Below are positions 9,854 through 17,906 of a stretch of 64,000 bases of DNA, piece by piece. Position numbers and translations under genes: made by a program. The stretch is from Nonomuraea gerenzanensis (GTDB lineage: Bacteria; Actinomycetota; Actinomycetes; Streptosporangiales; Streptosporangiaceae): positions 11,772,501 to 11,836,500 of the forward strand of contig NZ_CP084058.1 of NCBI RefSeq assembly GCF_020215645.1, written 5' to 3'. The notes beneath the pieces were generated by a model. That model saw nothing but the letters and a program-made list of their open reading frames with translations. It searched no databases and was not told the origin of the DNA. Each line of letters begins with the position of its first letter. Positions within the stretch are counted from its first letter, which is position 1.

Positions 9854-10000
9854 TCAGTTCTGGCTCTCGGGCTGATCCTCGCGGTTTCGCCGGCCCCCCA
9901 GGGCCTCGGACCGGACCAACTTCACTACGCCAAAGATGAAGGCGCCACCCACCACCACCGGGGGGATGAGCGCTGACAATACGTCTGTAAGGGCTTCCAT
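9854..10000 (-). CDS. 48-residue small membrane protein
   Basis: ATG 10000 opens MEALTDVLSALIPPVVVGG, followed by AFIFGVVKLVRSEALGGR and a charged tail ending in EDQPESQN. This gives one transmembrane helix of about 20 residues with a cytosolic Arg/Glu-rich end. GAGGA stands 3 nt before the start, which is close but usable, and the TGA at 9854 precedes the lsr2 leader on the same strand. Codon use matches its neighbours. I do not recognise a named family. Co-transcription with lsr2 is possible, as the stop is about 105 bp from the lsr2 start. Confidence 0.65.
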   Translation of the reverse strand: MEALTDVLSALIPPVVVGGAFIFGVVKLVRSEALGGRRNREDQPESQN

Positions 10001-10262
10001 TCGTCCTCGCCTCCACGGCTAGCGGGGTTTCGGGGGCGCATAAAGCGCTGGGAGCGTGACCACAGGGAGCCCGGCCCCCTCATGACGCCCAGGGCAGCAA
10101 CCGCCCGCACCCGACCATAGCGCCACACACATGCCCTGCGTGTCGCAGGGGCGCCAACATCCGGCAACCCGGACGCCCCATAGCCTAATGCCAGTCTCTC
10201 CAGGCTCCTTACCGGATCAACCGAAAATTTTGCGAAAAGGCATCGCCCCTGGTACCGCAGGC
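10001..10262. other. Intergenic region, nothing recognised
   Basis: About 260 bp between the small membrane protein and the first RDD gene. No gene, hairpin or repeat stands out; it probably holds the promoter of the 48-residue protein. Confidence 0.4.
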
Positions 10263-10751
10263 TCAGCGAAGATCTTTTACCACCCGCGTTCCGGCCGCCC
10301 TGTCGTGCGGGCCCCGCTCCAGCGGCTTGTCGATCAGGATGAGCAACCCCACCCCGAACAGCAGCATTCCGGCCAGCAGATTGACCACCGGAATGCCCAT
10401 GAGCATCACCGGCGCGGGATAGACCAGGGTCCGCTTGAGCAGAACCCGGCGCGGCAGGCCGTCCGGCACCAGGCGAATCCTCATGATCGCCTTACCGAAC
10501 GTCCGTCCGTGCCGGGAATGCGCCCACCAGTCGTAGCCGGCATAAGCCAGCCCGGCGACCAGCCACGCGAGGACCCCCGGCAGCCGCCCGCCGATGACCT
10601 CGGCCATGCCGACAGTCCGGAAGAAGCCCCACAGCGCGATGAACAGAATGTAATAGAAGACCCCGAAGACCAGCGCTTCAATCAGCCGCGCACCGAGACG
10701 TTCCCACCATTCGGCGGGCAGCACGTCCGTCCGCGGGGCCGTCCCGGCCAT
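10263..10751 (-). CDS. RDD-family membrane protein, short form
   Basis: 162 residues. After a short polar N-terminus, EWWERLGARLIEALVFG is the RDD opening (Arg near the start, Asp replaced by Glu in the usual R..D position). Helices follow at FYYILFIALWGFF and VLAWLVAGLAYAGYDWW, then GRTFGKAIMRIRLV, the second RDD signature, and a last hydrophobic stretch. RDD proteins are implicated in ion or small-solute transport. ATG 10751 follows GAGG by 8 nt. It is a paralogue of the C-terminal half of the next upstream gene, separated from it by a terminator, so the two are separate transcripts. Confidence 0.88.
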   Translation of the reverse strand: MAGTAPRTDVLPAEWWERLGARLIEALVFGVFYYILFIALWGFFRTVGMAEVIGGRLPGVLAWLVAGLAYAGYDWWAHSRHGRTFGKAIMRIRLVPDGLPRRVLLKRTLVYPAPVMLMGIPVVNLLAGMLLFGVGLLILIDKPLERGPHDRAAGTRVVKDLR

Positions 10752-10816
10752 AACTGCCACCTCGTGTCGTCGGGGCTCGGGTCGCTAACTAATTCTGGTA
10801 CAGGTCCACACACAAA

Positions 10817-10847
10817 ACATAGGGGCCGGCGAGGCCGGCCCCTATGT
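10817..10847 (-). terminator. Intrinsic terminator of the repeat-rich RDD gene
   Basis: Perfect 14-bp stem ACATAGGGGCCGGC/GCCGGCCCCTATGT with a GAG loop. On the minus strand it is followed by TTTTGTG, a U-rich tail. Confidence 0.9.
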
Positions 10848-10862
10848 CGTGTCCGCTGCAGA

Positions 10863-12422
10863 CTACTTGATCTTGACCACCACCGTGTTCGCGAACTTGT
10901 CCGCGAACGTCTGCTGCAGCGGCTTGTCCCAGAGCTGGGAGGCGCCGTTGAGCGCCACCACGGCCCAGGCCAGCAGGCTGGGGATGACGGTCAGCGGGAC
11001 GGCGTTGAGGATCCAGCCGCCCCAGGTGGCCGCGGCGCGCTTCAGCGCCGCGTCGGAGGACAGGCCGCCTGGTGGCATGGCCTGGCCCACGTGCACGACC
11101 TTGATGCCCATCACCATCTTGCCGACGGTCTGGCCCTTCGCCTTCAGCAGGAAGAAGTCGAAGGCCACCCAGAGCGCCGTCACGATGACCGCCGAGATGA
11201 TCGTCACCAGCGTCAGCGAGAGGAACCCGCCGCTGCTGCCATCCAGCGTGGAGTAGCTGGCCACGGCGAACAGGCCGAGCACGACACCGACGACGATGTT
11301 CACGATGAACAGGATGACGAAGTCGATGATCCTGGCCACCAGGCGCTGCCACCACTCGGCGAGCGGTGCCGGCGCCCCTGGGGGCTGCACGCCGACCGGC
11401 TGGCCGTAGGCCTGCCCGTAGCCGGGCTGGCCGTAGCCGCCTTGCCCGTACTGCTGCGGCTGCTGGCCGTAGCCCTGCTGGCCGAACTGCTGCTGCTCGT
11501 AGCCCTGCTGGCCGTAACCGGGCTGGCCGTAACCGGGCTGGGCGTAGCCGGGCTGGGACTGCGGCTGCTGACCGTACTGGGCCTGCTGGCCGTAATCCGG
11601 CTGCGACTGCTGCTGCTGACCGTAACCCTGCTGGCCGTACTGCTGCTGCTGGTCGTAGCCCTGCTGGCCGTAGCCCGGCTGGGACTGCGGCTGCTGACCG
11701 TACTGGGCCTGCTGGCCGTAATCCGGCTGCGACTGCTGCTGCTGACCGTAACCCTGCTGGCCGTACTGCTGCTGCTGGTCGTAGCCCTGCTGGCCGTAGC
11801 CCGGCTGGGACTGCGGCTGCTGACCGTACTGGGCCTGCTGGCCGTAATCCGGCTGCGACTGCTGCTGCTGACCGTAACCCTGCTGCTGGCCGTATCCGGG
11901 CTGGGACTGCGGCTGCTGGCCGTAGGCGGACTGCTGGCCGGACTGCGGTTGCTGGCCGTAGCCCTGCTGGCCGTACTGCTGCTGCTGGTCGCCGTAGCCC
12001 TGCTGCTGGCCGTAGCCCTGCTGGTCGCTGTATTGCTGCTGGCCGTAGCCGGGCTGCGACTGCTGCTGCTGACCGTAGCCCTGCTGCTGGCCGTACTGTC
12101 CTTGCTGGCCGTAGCCGGGCTGCGACTGCTGTTGCTGACCGTAACCCTGCTGCTGACCGTACTGCTGCTGCTGGTCGTAGCCCTGCTGGCCGTAGCCTTG
12201 CTGCTGCTGGCCGTACTGGGGCTGCTGGCCGTAGCCCTGCTGCTGCCCATGGCCCTGCTGCTGGCCGTATGGGGGCTGCTGGCCGTAGGCGTCGTCCGCC
12301 CGGTAGCCGACCACAGTCACGTCCGGGTCGGGCTCGCCAGGGTGGCGGCCCGCGTTGTGCTGCCCGTAAGGGGGATTCTCGCCGGATTCGTCCTGTGGAT
12401 ACGGCGGCTGTCCGGTGCTCAC
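10863..12422 (-). CDS. RDD membrane protein with long Tyr-Gly-Gln repeat domain
   Basis: 519 residues. Residues 1 to about 50 are acidic/Pro-rich ([17 protein letters not shown]). About 50-340 is a low-complexity domain of YGQQ, GYGQ and QPGYGQ units, almost without charge and rich in Tyr, Gln and Gly. The RDD domain starts at [21 protein letters not shown], with further helices and [14 protein letters not shown]. The arrangement resembles actinomycete RDD proteins with Pro/Gln/Tyr-rich N-termini but is unusually long, and its composition recalls prion-like FUS/EWS domains. GTG 12422 is chosen for GAGG 7 nt upstream. The transport substrate and the role of the repeat domain are unknown. Confidence 0.9.
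   Translation of the reverse strand: MSTGQPPYPQDESGENPPYGQHNAGRHPGEPDPDVTVVGYRADDAYGQQPPYGQQQGHGQQQGYGQQPQYGQQQQGYGQQGYDQQQQYGQQQGYGQQQQSQPGYGQQGQYGQQQGYGQQQQSQPGYGQQQYSDQQGYGQQQGYGDQQQQYGQQGYGQQPQSGQQSAYGQQPQSQPGYGQQQGYGQQQQSQPDYGQQAQYGQQPQSQPGYGQQGYDQQQQYGQQGYGQQQQSQPDYGQQAQYGQQPQSQPGYGQQGYDQQQQYGQQGYGQQQQSQPDYGQQAQYGQQPQSQPGYAQPGYGQPGYGQQGYEQQQFGQQGYGQQPQQYGQGGYGQPGYGQAYGQPVGVQPPGAPAPLAEWWQRLVARIIDFVILFIVNIVVGVVLGLFAVASYSTLDGSSGGFLSLTLVTIISAVIVTALWVAFDFFLLKAKGQTVGKMVMGIKVVHVGQAMPPGGLSSDAALKRAAATWGGWILNAVPLTVIPSLLAWAVVALNGASQLWDKPLQQTFADKFANTVVVKIK
11575..11952 (-). repeat. 126-bp (42-residue) tandem repeat within the RDD gene
   Basis: The sequence starting TACTGG at 11575 recurs at 11701 and again at 11827, giving a period of 126 bp, i.e. 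42 codons of Y/G/Q-rich protein. The first two units are almost identical; the third diverges after about 60 bp. Shorter YGQQ-type units extend to about 12290. Confidence 0.85.
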
Positions 12423-12507
12423 CGTGTCACCTCGCTTCGAGTGCGCATGTGGCACGTGTCAGGACACATGCCTGTGCTGCCCAACGTATCGACATAGGTA
12501 TCAACAA

Positions 12508-13089
12508 TCACCTTTCCATCTGGTCAAGGTCCGCGTCACCCGATGTCAGATGGAGCAGCATGCGGGTGTTGCCCAGGGTGTTCGGTTTGACGTGTTCCAG
12601 GTCGAGGAACTCCGCCACGCCCTCGTCGTACGAGGCCAGGAGTTCGGCGTACACCTCTGGTGAGACCGGTGTGCCCTGAATCGAGCGAAAGCCGTGTCTC
12701 GCGAAGAAGTCGACCTCAAAAGTCAGACAGAATACACGTCGCAGACCCAGATCCTTCGCGTGCTGTATCAGCGCCGAGACGATCCGATGGCCGACGCCCA
12801 TGCCGCGGCACGCCGGATCCACGGCCACGGTGCGGACCTCCGCGAGGTCCTCCCACAACACGTGGAGCGCGCCACAGCCGACAACCTGCCCGCCCCTCTC
12901 GGCCACCCAGAACTCCTGCACGTCCTCGTACAGGGTCACCGTGGCCTTCTCCAGAAGCCGCGGGCCCGCGCCCGCATAGGTGTCCACCAGCCGCCTGATC
13001 ACCCGGACATCGGGCGTGCGGGCACGCCGGACCACGACCGCGCTCTCGGGCTGGGTCTCGGACGTCGCCAGTTCGGCCACCTGCTCCAT
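12508..13089 (-). CDS. GNAT N-acetyltransferase, probable amino-acid (glutamate) N-acetyltransferase
   Basis: 193 residues with one GNAT fold. The acetyl-CoA loop is VDPACRGMGVGHRIV; before it are VAERGGQVVGCGALHVLWEDLAEVRTVAV and after it LGLRRVFCLTFEVDFFARHGF. This block is characteristic of the short NAG-synthase type of actinobacteria, which makes N-acetylglutamate for arginine synthesis. No arginine genes are nearby, so pathway assignment rests on family only. ATG 13089 follows GGAGAG closely; an upstream in-frame ATG at 13113 has no ribosome site. Head-to-head with the riboswitch-controlled NlpC/P60 gene. Confidence 0.82.
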   Translation of the reverse strand: MEQVAELATSETQPESAVVVRRARTPDVRVIRRLVDTYAGAGPRLLEKATVTLYEDVQEFWVAERGGQVVGCGALHVLWEDLAEVRTVAVDPACRGMGVGHRIVSALIQHAKDLGLRRVFCLTFEVDFFARHGFRSIQGTPVSPEVYAELLASYDEGVAEFLDLEHVKPNTLGNTRMLLHLTSGDADLDQMER

Positions 13090-13297
13090 GGCTCTCCAGA
13101 GTACAGATGTCATTACGGCTCAGACCTAACTCCCATGTCTCGCCCCATCCTGTTACATCCGGTGGCCAGCCGAGCACGCTCTCCCCATCTGGCAGAAGCA
13201 GCAACGAACGGGACATAAAGCTCGTTCTGCCCGGTCAGGCACGAGATCACCTTGTGACCCTTCGGTTGTGAAACCTCTATGAACTCGGCAGTTCCGG

Positions 13298-13326
13298 TTG
13301 AGCACGAACTCGGAGTGCATTAGTGT
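13298..13326 (+). promoter_or_regulatory. Promoter of the c-di-AMP riboswitch transcript
   Basis: TTGAGC (13298-13303), a 17-bp spacer and TAGTGT (13321-13326) predict a start near 13332, exactly where the outer stem of the riboswitch begins. Confidence 0.6.
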
Positions 13327-13327
13327 C

Positions 13328-13495
13328 CAGCGACGATGTTCCCCGCGTGTCGCGCGCGCGGGACACGCCCAATCCCCGCGAGGGGAGCCGGGGACCCACC
13401 GGCGGCGACCCCCATCGCCCGCCATTCGGGGTGAATCCGAGTTGTTCGGTAGGGCTGCTCCGGCCCGAACCCGTCAGCTAACCCGGTCGGCGTAG
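13328..13495 (+). ncRNA. c-di-AMP (ydaO/yuaA) riboswitch
   Basis: The conserved core is clear: GGGGACCCA (13390-13398), GGGGTGAATCC (13428-13438), GGTAGGG (13448-13454), then CCCGAA and CCGTCAGCTAACC (13464-13483), in the order and spacing of the ydaO class. The outer stem can form from CGAC (13331) and GTCG (13486), and an extra hairpin CGTGTC/GACACG lies inside. In actinobacteria this riboswitch typically turns off cell-wall hydrolase genes when c-di-AMP is high. The NlpC/P60 gene starts about 20 nt after the aptamer, where AAGGGAG provides its ribosome site. Confidence 0.95.
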
Positions 13496-13513
13496 AGGAA
13501 GGGAGCTTGGTTG

Positions 13514-14560
13514 GTGAAGCGCACGCGTCACGGCGGAGAGCAGGCGGCGGGCAGGCAGGCCCGCCCTCAGGGGCGTCTCGGGCGATCACGCCGCCTCGGC
13601 GGTGTGGTGAGTTTCACAGTGGCCGCGCTCCTGATAGCCATTCCCGTCACCCCGGCGTCCGCGGACCCAGAGCCCTCGCTCCAGGACCTGGCCAAGCAGG
13701 TCGAGAAGATGCACACCGAGATCGAGACGCTGACCGAGGAGTACAACGGCCAGCGGGAGAAGCTCAAGACCGCCAAGAAGGCCGCCGACGCCGCACAGAA
13801 GACGCTGGCGACCAGTGAGGCCGACCTGGAGGCCAAGCGCGCCAAGGCCGCGCTGCTGGCGCAGAACGCCTACATGACCGGCGGCATGAACCGGATGCTG
13901 GCCTTCGCCACCTCCGGCGACCCCGACACCTTCCTCGACCGCGCCGCCACCATGGACGTGCTGGAGCAGCAGCAGGGCGCCGAGGTCAACCAGGTCACGG
14001 CGGCCAGGGAGGCCGCCGAGCGGGCCAGGGCCGGCGCCAAGTCACGCATCGACGAGGTGCAGAAGATCGTCGGCGAGCTCGACGGCAAGCGCGACAAGAT
14101 CACCAAGCTGGTCACCAAGGTCGAGAGCAACCTGTTCAGGCGGGCGCTGGGCGAGGCCGGCCGGCCCGGTACGCGGGCGCAGCGCGTCAACCTGCCCATC
14201 GTCGGCAGCGGCAAGGCGGCACAGGCGGCGCGGTGGGCGCTGACGCAGCAGCTCAAGCCGTACGTCTGGGGCGCCGAGGGGCCCAGCTCCTACGACTGCT
14301 CCGGCCTCGTCATGGCGGCCTACCAGAAGGTCGGCATCTCACTGCCGCACTACACCGGCAGCCAGTGGACCGCGGGCAGGCACATCTCGCGCGAGGAGCT
14401 GCGCCCGGGCGACCTGGTGTTCTTCTACAACGACCTGCACCACGTGGGCATCTACCTCGGCGGCGGGATGATGGTGCACGCGCCGCAGACCGGAGACGTC
14501 GTGCGGATCGCCTCGATCGCCAACAGGCCGTTCGCCGGAGCGGTCCGCATCGCCGACTGA
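13514..14560 (+). CDS. Secreted NlpC/P60 peptidoglycan endopeptidase (coiled-coil type)
   Basis: 348 residues. Basic N-terminus, a hydrophobic core VVSFTVAALLIAIPV and a cleavage region PASADPEP form a signal peptide. About residues 50-230 are long coiled coil (KQVEKMHTEIETLTEEYNGQ onward), as in RipA/PcsB-like hydrolases. The C-terminal NlpC/P60 domain has catalytic Cys in SSYDCSGLVM and His in HHVGIYLGGGMMVHAPQ. It should cut the D-iGlu-DAP peptide bond in the wall. A c-di-AMP riboswitch directly precedes it. GTG 13514 is favoured over TTG 13511 by spacing from GGGAG. A paralogue lies at 43000-44100. Confidence 0.94.
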   Translation: MKRTRHGGEQAAGRQARPQGRLGRSRRLGGVVSFTVAALLIAIPVTPASADPEPSLQDLAKQVEKMHTEIETLTEEYNGQREKLKTAKKAADAAQKTLATSEADLEAKRAKAALLAQNAYMTGGMNRMLAFATSGDPDTFLDRAATMDVLEQQQGAEVNQVTAAREAAERARAGAKSRIDEVQKIVGELDGKRDKITKLVTKVESNLFRRALGEAGRPGTRAQRVNLPIVGSGKAAQAARWALTQQLKPYVWGAEGPSSYDCSGLVMAAYQKVGISLPHYTGSQWTAGRHISREELRPGDLVFFYNDLHHVGIYLGGGMMVHAPQTGDVVRIASIANRPFAGAVRIAD

Positions 14561-14600
14561 CCGCCCACCGGAGCGGTCCGCATCGCCGGCTGACCGCCCA
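14535..14600 (+). repeat. 33-bp tandem duplication across the NlpC/P60 stop codon
   Basis: A unit starting CCGGAGCGGTCCGCATCG at 14535-14567, containing the last codons and TGA, is repeated at 14568-14600 with one mismatch. The second copy is in frame but lies after the stop. Confidence 0.85.
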
Positions 14601-14629
14601 CCGGCGCCCCTCCCCCTGGGCACCCGCCG

Positions 14630-14842
14630 CTAGATCAGCTGGCGGCGCGCCGCCCACGCCACGGCCTCGATCGCCGTGGCGACGCCTATGCGGTCACAGA
14701 TGCCGCGTAATCTCCGGCGCACGGTGCGCCCGCTGATATCCAGCCGTCTGCCCACCCGGTCGACCGTGACCCCCTTGGCCAGCTCCGCCAGTAACGCAAG
14801 ATCCGCATGGGTCAGCTCAACACCTTCTGTGAGCACATCCAT
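14630..14842 (-). CDS. LuxR-type helix-turn-helix protein (HTH only)
   Basis: 70 residues consisting of a single LuxR/GerE-like DNA-binding domain: LTHADLALLAELAKGVTVDRVGRRLDISGRTVRRRLRGICDRIGVATAIEAVAWAARRQ. There is no receiver or sensor part. ATG 14842 follows GGGAGG by 7 nt; the frame upstream to 14941 looks non-coding. The gene is divergent from the P450 gene and shares its upstream region, so it may regulate that P450 or act with an unlinked kinase. Small HTH-only LuxR proteins are common orphan regulators in actinomycetes. Confidence 0.85.
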   Translation of the reverse strand: MDVLTEGVELTHADLALLAELAKGVTVDRVGRRLDISGRTVRRRLRGICDRIGVATAIEAVAWAARRQLI

Positions 14843-15038
14843 CGGGAGCCCTCCCCCCCAACAGGTGAACTTGGGCCTCGGGACCGGGCCGAAGTCGCTC
14901 CTCGCAGACCGTAAACGCATCCTGGAAAGGTCGTCAAGCATGACAATCTCTGCTCTTGACGAGCGCTATTGACATGATCCGATATATGTGACCTACTCGC
15001 GATATGTCGGCACCGATCAGCTCGGGATAAACGATCTC

Positions 15039-16220
15039 ATGGAGCCTTCCGGCCCTCCGGATCCAGCGGTTTTGAGCCCGGCTGACGTCCTGGGTTTTGA
15101 TCCGTTCGATCGGGCATTTCTGCGTGATCCTTACTCCCGTTATCGCGAGCTGAGCACGCGCGGCGCCCTCTTCCGTACGCGCGCGGGCCTGCTCGTCGCC
15201 ACCACCCACGAGCTCTGCTCGACCCTGCTGCGCGATCCGCGCTTCGGCCGCGGCCCGCGCGGCCAGGACAGCGGAGACCCAGGTCAGCCCACCGCCTCGT
15301 TCCTGTGGCTGGACCCGCCCGACCACACGAGGCTGCGCGCCCTGGTGAGCAGGGCGTTCACCCCGCGCATGGTCGAACGGCTGCGCCCGCGCGTGGAGTC
15401 GATCGCCGCCTCGCTGATCCGCGCGCTACCCGAGGAGGCCGACCTGGTGTCCGGGCTGGCCTACCCGCTGCCCGTCATGGTGATCAGCGAGATGCTCGGG
15501 GTGCCCGCCGAGGACCACGAACGCTTTCGCGGCTGGAGCGAGAAGCTGGCGCGCGGCCTTGACCCGATGCTTACAGCAGACCTCTTATCGGAAACCGGGC
15601 GGGCCAGAAAGGAGTTCGGCGACTACTTCCGTGAGCTGGCCGCGCTCAGGCGGGAGCGGCCCGGCGACGACCTGCTGAGCGCCCTGACCCGCGTCCAGGA
15701 GCTCACCGAGGCCGAGCTGCTGGCCACCTGCGTGCTGCTGCTCGTGGCCGGCCACGAGACGACCGTGAACCTCATCGCCAACGGCGTGCCGGCCCTGCTG
15801 CGGCACGGGCTGCTGCCGGAGGCGGCACGACGGCCCAAGCACGTGGTGGAGGAGGTGCTGCGCTACGACCCGCCGGTGCAGCTCACCTCCAGAGTGGCCC
15901 TGGAGGACGTGTCGCTGGGCGGGACGCCGGTGCCGAAGGGCACGATGGTGATGGCGGTGATAGGCGCGGCCAATCGCGACCCGACGGTCTTTCCCGATCC
16001 GGACCATTTCGACGTGACTCGCTCACCGGAGCGGCACCTCGCCTTCGGGCTCGGCATCCACTTCTGCCTCGGCGCCACGCTGGCGCGGATGGAGGGCGAG
16101 ATCGCGCTGTCGGCCCTGGCCTCGGCGGCGCCGGGGATGAAGCTGATCGAGCCGGAGCCGCCGTACAAGGAGAACGTGGTGCTGCGCGGGCTGGCGTCGC
16201 TGCCCGTGCGGCTGCGCTGA
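15039..16220 (+). CDS. Cytochrome P450 (first)
   Basis: Soluble bacterial class-I P450 of 393 residues. It shows FDPFDRAFLRDPYSRYREL at the N-terminus, I-helix LVAGHETTVN with the acid-Thr pair, EEVLR (ExxR), and the heme loop FGLGIHFCLGATLARME with the axial Cys. ATG 15039 yields a normal N-terminus. GTG 14988 is an alternative, but TTGACG (14956-14961) and GATATA suggest transcription starts beyond it. No ferredoxin gene is adjacent. Substrate unknown; the product may be tied to a specialised metabolite or xenobiotic oxidation. It converges on lysS with a shared terminator. Confidence 0.93.
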   Translation: MEPSGPPDPAVLSPADVLGFDPFDRAFLRDPYSRYRELSTRGALFRTRAGLLVATTHELCSTLLRDPRFGRGPRGQDSGDPGQPTASFLWLDPPDHTRLRALVSRAFTPRMVERLRPRVESIAASLIRALPEEADLVSGLAYPLPVMVISEMLGVPAEDHERFRGWSEKLARGLDPMLTADLLSETGRARKEFGDYFRELAALRRERPGDDLLSALTRVQELTEAELLATCVLLLVAGHETTVNLIANGVPALLRHGLLPEAARRPKHVVEEVLRYDPPVQLTSRVALEDVSLGGTPVPKGTMVMAVIGAANRDPTVFPDPDHFDVTRSPERHLAFGLGIHFCLGATLARMEGEIALSALASAAPGMKLIEPEPPYKENVVLRGLASLPVRLR

Positions 16221-16246
16221 ACCCCGGCCGGTGTGCCGGCCGGGGT
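16221..16246. terminator. Bidirectional terminator between P450 and lysS
   Basis: Perfect 11-bp stem ACCCCGGCCGG/CCGGCCGGGGT with a TGTG loop, immediately after the P450 stop and 10 nt before the lysS stop on the opposite strand. Confidence 0.85.
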
Positions 16247-16255
16247 CGCGAACCC

Positions 16256-17737
16256 TTACTGGGTGGGCTTGACCAGCGGGAACAGGATGGTCTCGCGGAT
16301 GTTCCTCCCGGTGAACGCCATGATCATCCGGTCGATGCCCGCGCCCATGCCACCGGTGGGCGGCATGGCGTACTCCAGCGCCTGCAGGAAGTCCTCGTCG
16401 AGCTGCATGGCCTCCGGGTCGCCCCCGGCGGCCAGCAGCGACTGCTCGACCAGGCGGCGGCGCTGGTCGATCGGGTCGTTCAGCTCGGAGAAGGCGGTGC
16501 CCAGCTCGGTGCCGAACCCGATCAGGTCCCACTTCTCGGTCAGCAGCGGGTCGTCGCGGTGCACGCGGGCCAGCGGCGAGGTCTCCAGCGGGTAGTCCAT
16601 CACGAACGTGGGCTGGATCAGCGTGTGCTCCACCAGCTCCTCGAACAGCTCCTGGACGAGCTTGCCCGCGCCCCACTTCGGGTCCCAGTGGATCTCGCGC
16701 CGATCGGCGATCTTGCGCAGCTCCTCCAGGCTGGTGGCGGTGGTGATCTCCTCGCCCACGGCCTCCGAGACCAGGTGGTGCAGCGGGATGCGGGGCCACT
16801 GCGCGCCGCCGAGATCGACCTCCGTGCCCTCGTGCACGACCACCGTGCTGTCGAGCGAGGCCAGGGCGGCCCGCTGGATCATCCGCTGGGTCAGGTCGGC
16901 CATGTCGTGATAGTCGAGGTAGGTGCCGTACGCCTCGACCATGGTGAACTCGGGGTTGTGCGTGGAGTCCGCGCCCTCGTTGCGGAAGGTCCGGCTGATC
17001 TCGAAGACCTTCTCGATGCCGCCCACCACGAGCCGCTTGAGGTAGAGCTCGATCGCGATGCGAAGGTAGAGCTCCATGTCGTAGGCGTTGATGTGGGTCT
17101 TGAACGGCCGGGCCGCGGCGCCGCCGTGGATCGGCTGCAGCATCGGCGTCTCGACCTCGAGGTAGCCCTCCTCGTGCCAGAAGTCGCGCACCGCGCGCAC
17201 GGCGGCGCTGCGCACGCGGGCCATCTTCCTTGCCTCGTCGTTGACGATGAGGTCGACGTAGCGCTGGCGGACCCGCGCCTCGGGGTCGGTGAGCCCGATG
17301 TGCTTCTCCGGCAGCGGGCGCAGGCACTTGGCGGTGATCTGCCAGCTGTCGGCGAGGATCGACAGCTCGCCGCGGCGGGAGGTGATGACCTCACCCACCA
17401 CCCCGACGTGGTCGCCCAGGTCGACGTCGCGCTTCCAGCTCGCCAGCGACTCCTCGCCCACCTTGTCGAGCGAGATCATCACCTGCAGGTCGGCGCTGCC
17501 GTCGCGGATCGTGGCGAAGCACAGCTTGCCGCCCACGCGGTTGAGCATGACGCGCCCGACCACGGCGACCTGGTCGCCGGTGGCGGTGTCGGGCTCCAGG
17601 CCCTGGTATTTCTCCCTGACCTCGGCGTTGGTCGCCGTGCGTGGGAAATTCACCGGGTAAGGGTCGACGCCCTCGCTGCGAAGGCGGTCGAGCTTCTCCC
17701 TCCGGATGCGCATCTGCTCGGGAAGTTCGTCGCTCAC
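16256..17737 (-). CDS. lysS: Lysyl-tRNA synthetase, class II
   Basis: Charges tRNA-Lys with lysine. 493 residues: N-terminal OB-fold anticodon-binding domain (VAVVGRVMLNRVGGKLCFATIRD) and class-II catalytic core with motif 2 FEISRTFRNEG and motif 3 GMGAGIDRMIMAFTG, ending in NIRETILFPLVKPTQ. GTG 17737 gives the usual start SDELPEQMRIRREKLDRLR. TACCCT lies 8 nt before it and there is no ribosome site, so the mRNA is probably leaderless. It belongs to the conserved pan/nad/coaX/lysS/lsr2/clpC neighbourhood but is separated from coaX by an inserted secreted-protein gene in the opposite direction. Confidence 0.97.
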   Translation of the reverse strand: MSDELPEQMRIRREKLDRLRSEGVDPYPVNFPRTATNAEVREKYQGLEPDTATGDQVAVVGRVMLNRVGGKLCFATIRDGSADLQVMISLDKVGEESLASWKRDVDLGDHVGVVGEVITSRRGELSILADSWQITAKCLRPLPEKHIGLTDPEARVRQRYVDLIVNDEARKMARVRSAAVRAVRDFWHEEGYLEVETPMLQPIHGGAAARPFKTHINAYDMELYLRIAIELYLKRLVVGGIEKVFEISRTFRNEGADSTHNPEFTMVEAYGTYLDYHDMADLTQRMIQRAALASLDSTVVVHEGTEVDLGGAQWPRIPLHHLVSEAVGEEITTATSLEELRKIADRREIHWDPKWGAGKLVQELFEELVEHTLIQPTFVMDYPLETSPLARVHRDDPLLTEKWDLIGFGTELGTAFSELNDPIDQRRRLVEQSLLAAGGDPEAMQLDEDFLQALEYAMPPTGGMGAGIDRMIMAFTGRNIRETILFPLVKPTQ

Positions 17738-17745
17738 AACAACAA

Positions 17746-17751
17746 AGGGTA
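17746..17751 (-). promoter_or_regulatory. Candidate -10 box of a leaderless lysS transcript
   Basis: TACCCT on the minus strand, 8 nt before GTG 17737 and without any Shine-Dalgarno sequence, the same layout as mutY. Confidence 0.4.
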
Positions 17752-17783
17752 GGGGATATGGCGAACTGCAAGGGCTCGTCGGC

Positions 17784-17824
17784 CCGCTGAAGGAACGCTG
17801 CAGGGCCGCTGAAGGAACGCTGCA
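17784..17824 (+). repeat. 19-bp direct repeat in the lysS/secreted-protein divergent region
   Basis: CCGCTGAAGGAACGCTGCA occurs exactly at 17784-17802 and 17806-17824 (period 22, about two helical turns). It lies 80-120 bp upstream of the secreted-protein start and is a candidate tandem operator. Confidence 0.8.
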
Positions 17825-17906
17825 AGAGCCCCGGTTTACAACTTTCTTACGAGCTCGGGGGGGAGCCGGTAGGGAACCGGTCCAAAGGGAGCTCGAGGAG
17901 AGAAAG

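Noticed and set aside
10131..12497. Very long plus-strand frame with Leu/Val/Ala repeats opposite the repeat-rich RDD gene
   Set aside because: It is the complement of the Tyr-Gly-Gln codon repeats; no ribosome site, no family features, and the minus-strand gene explains the bases, with start, RDD domain and terminator.
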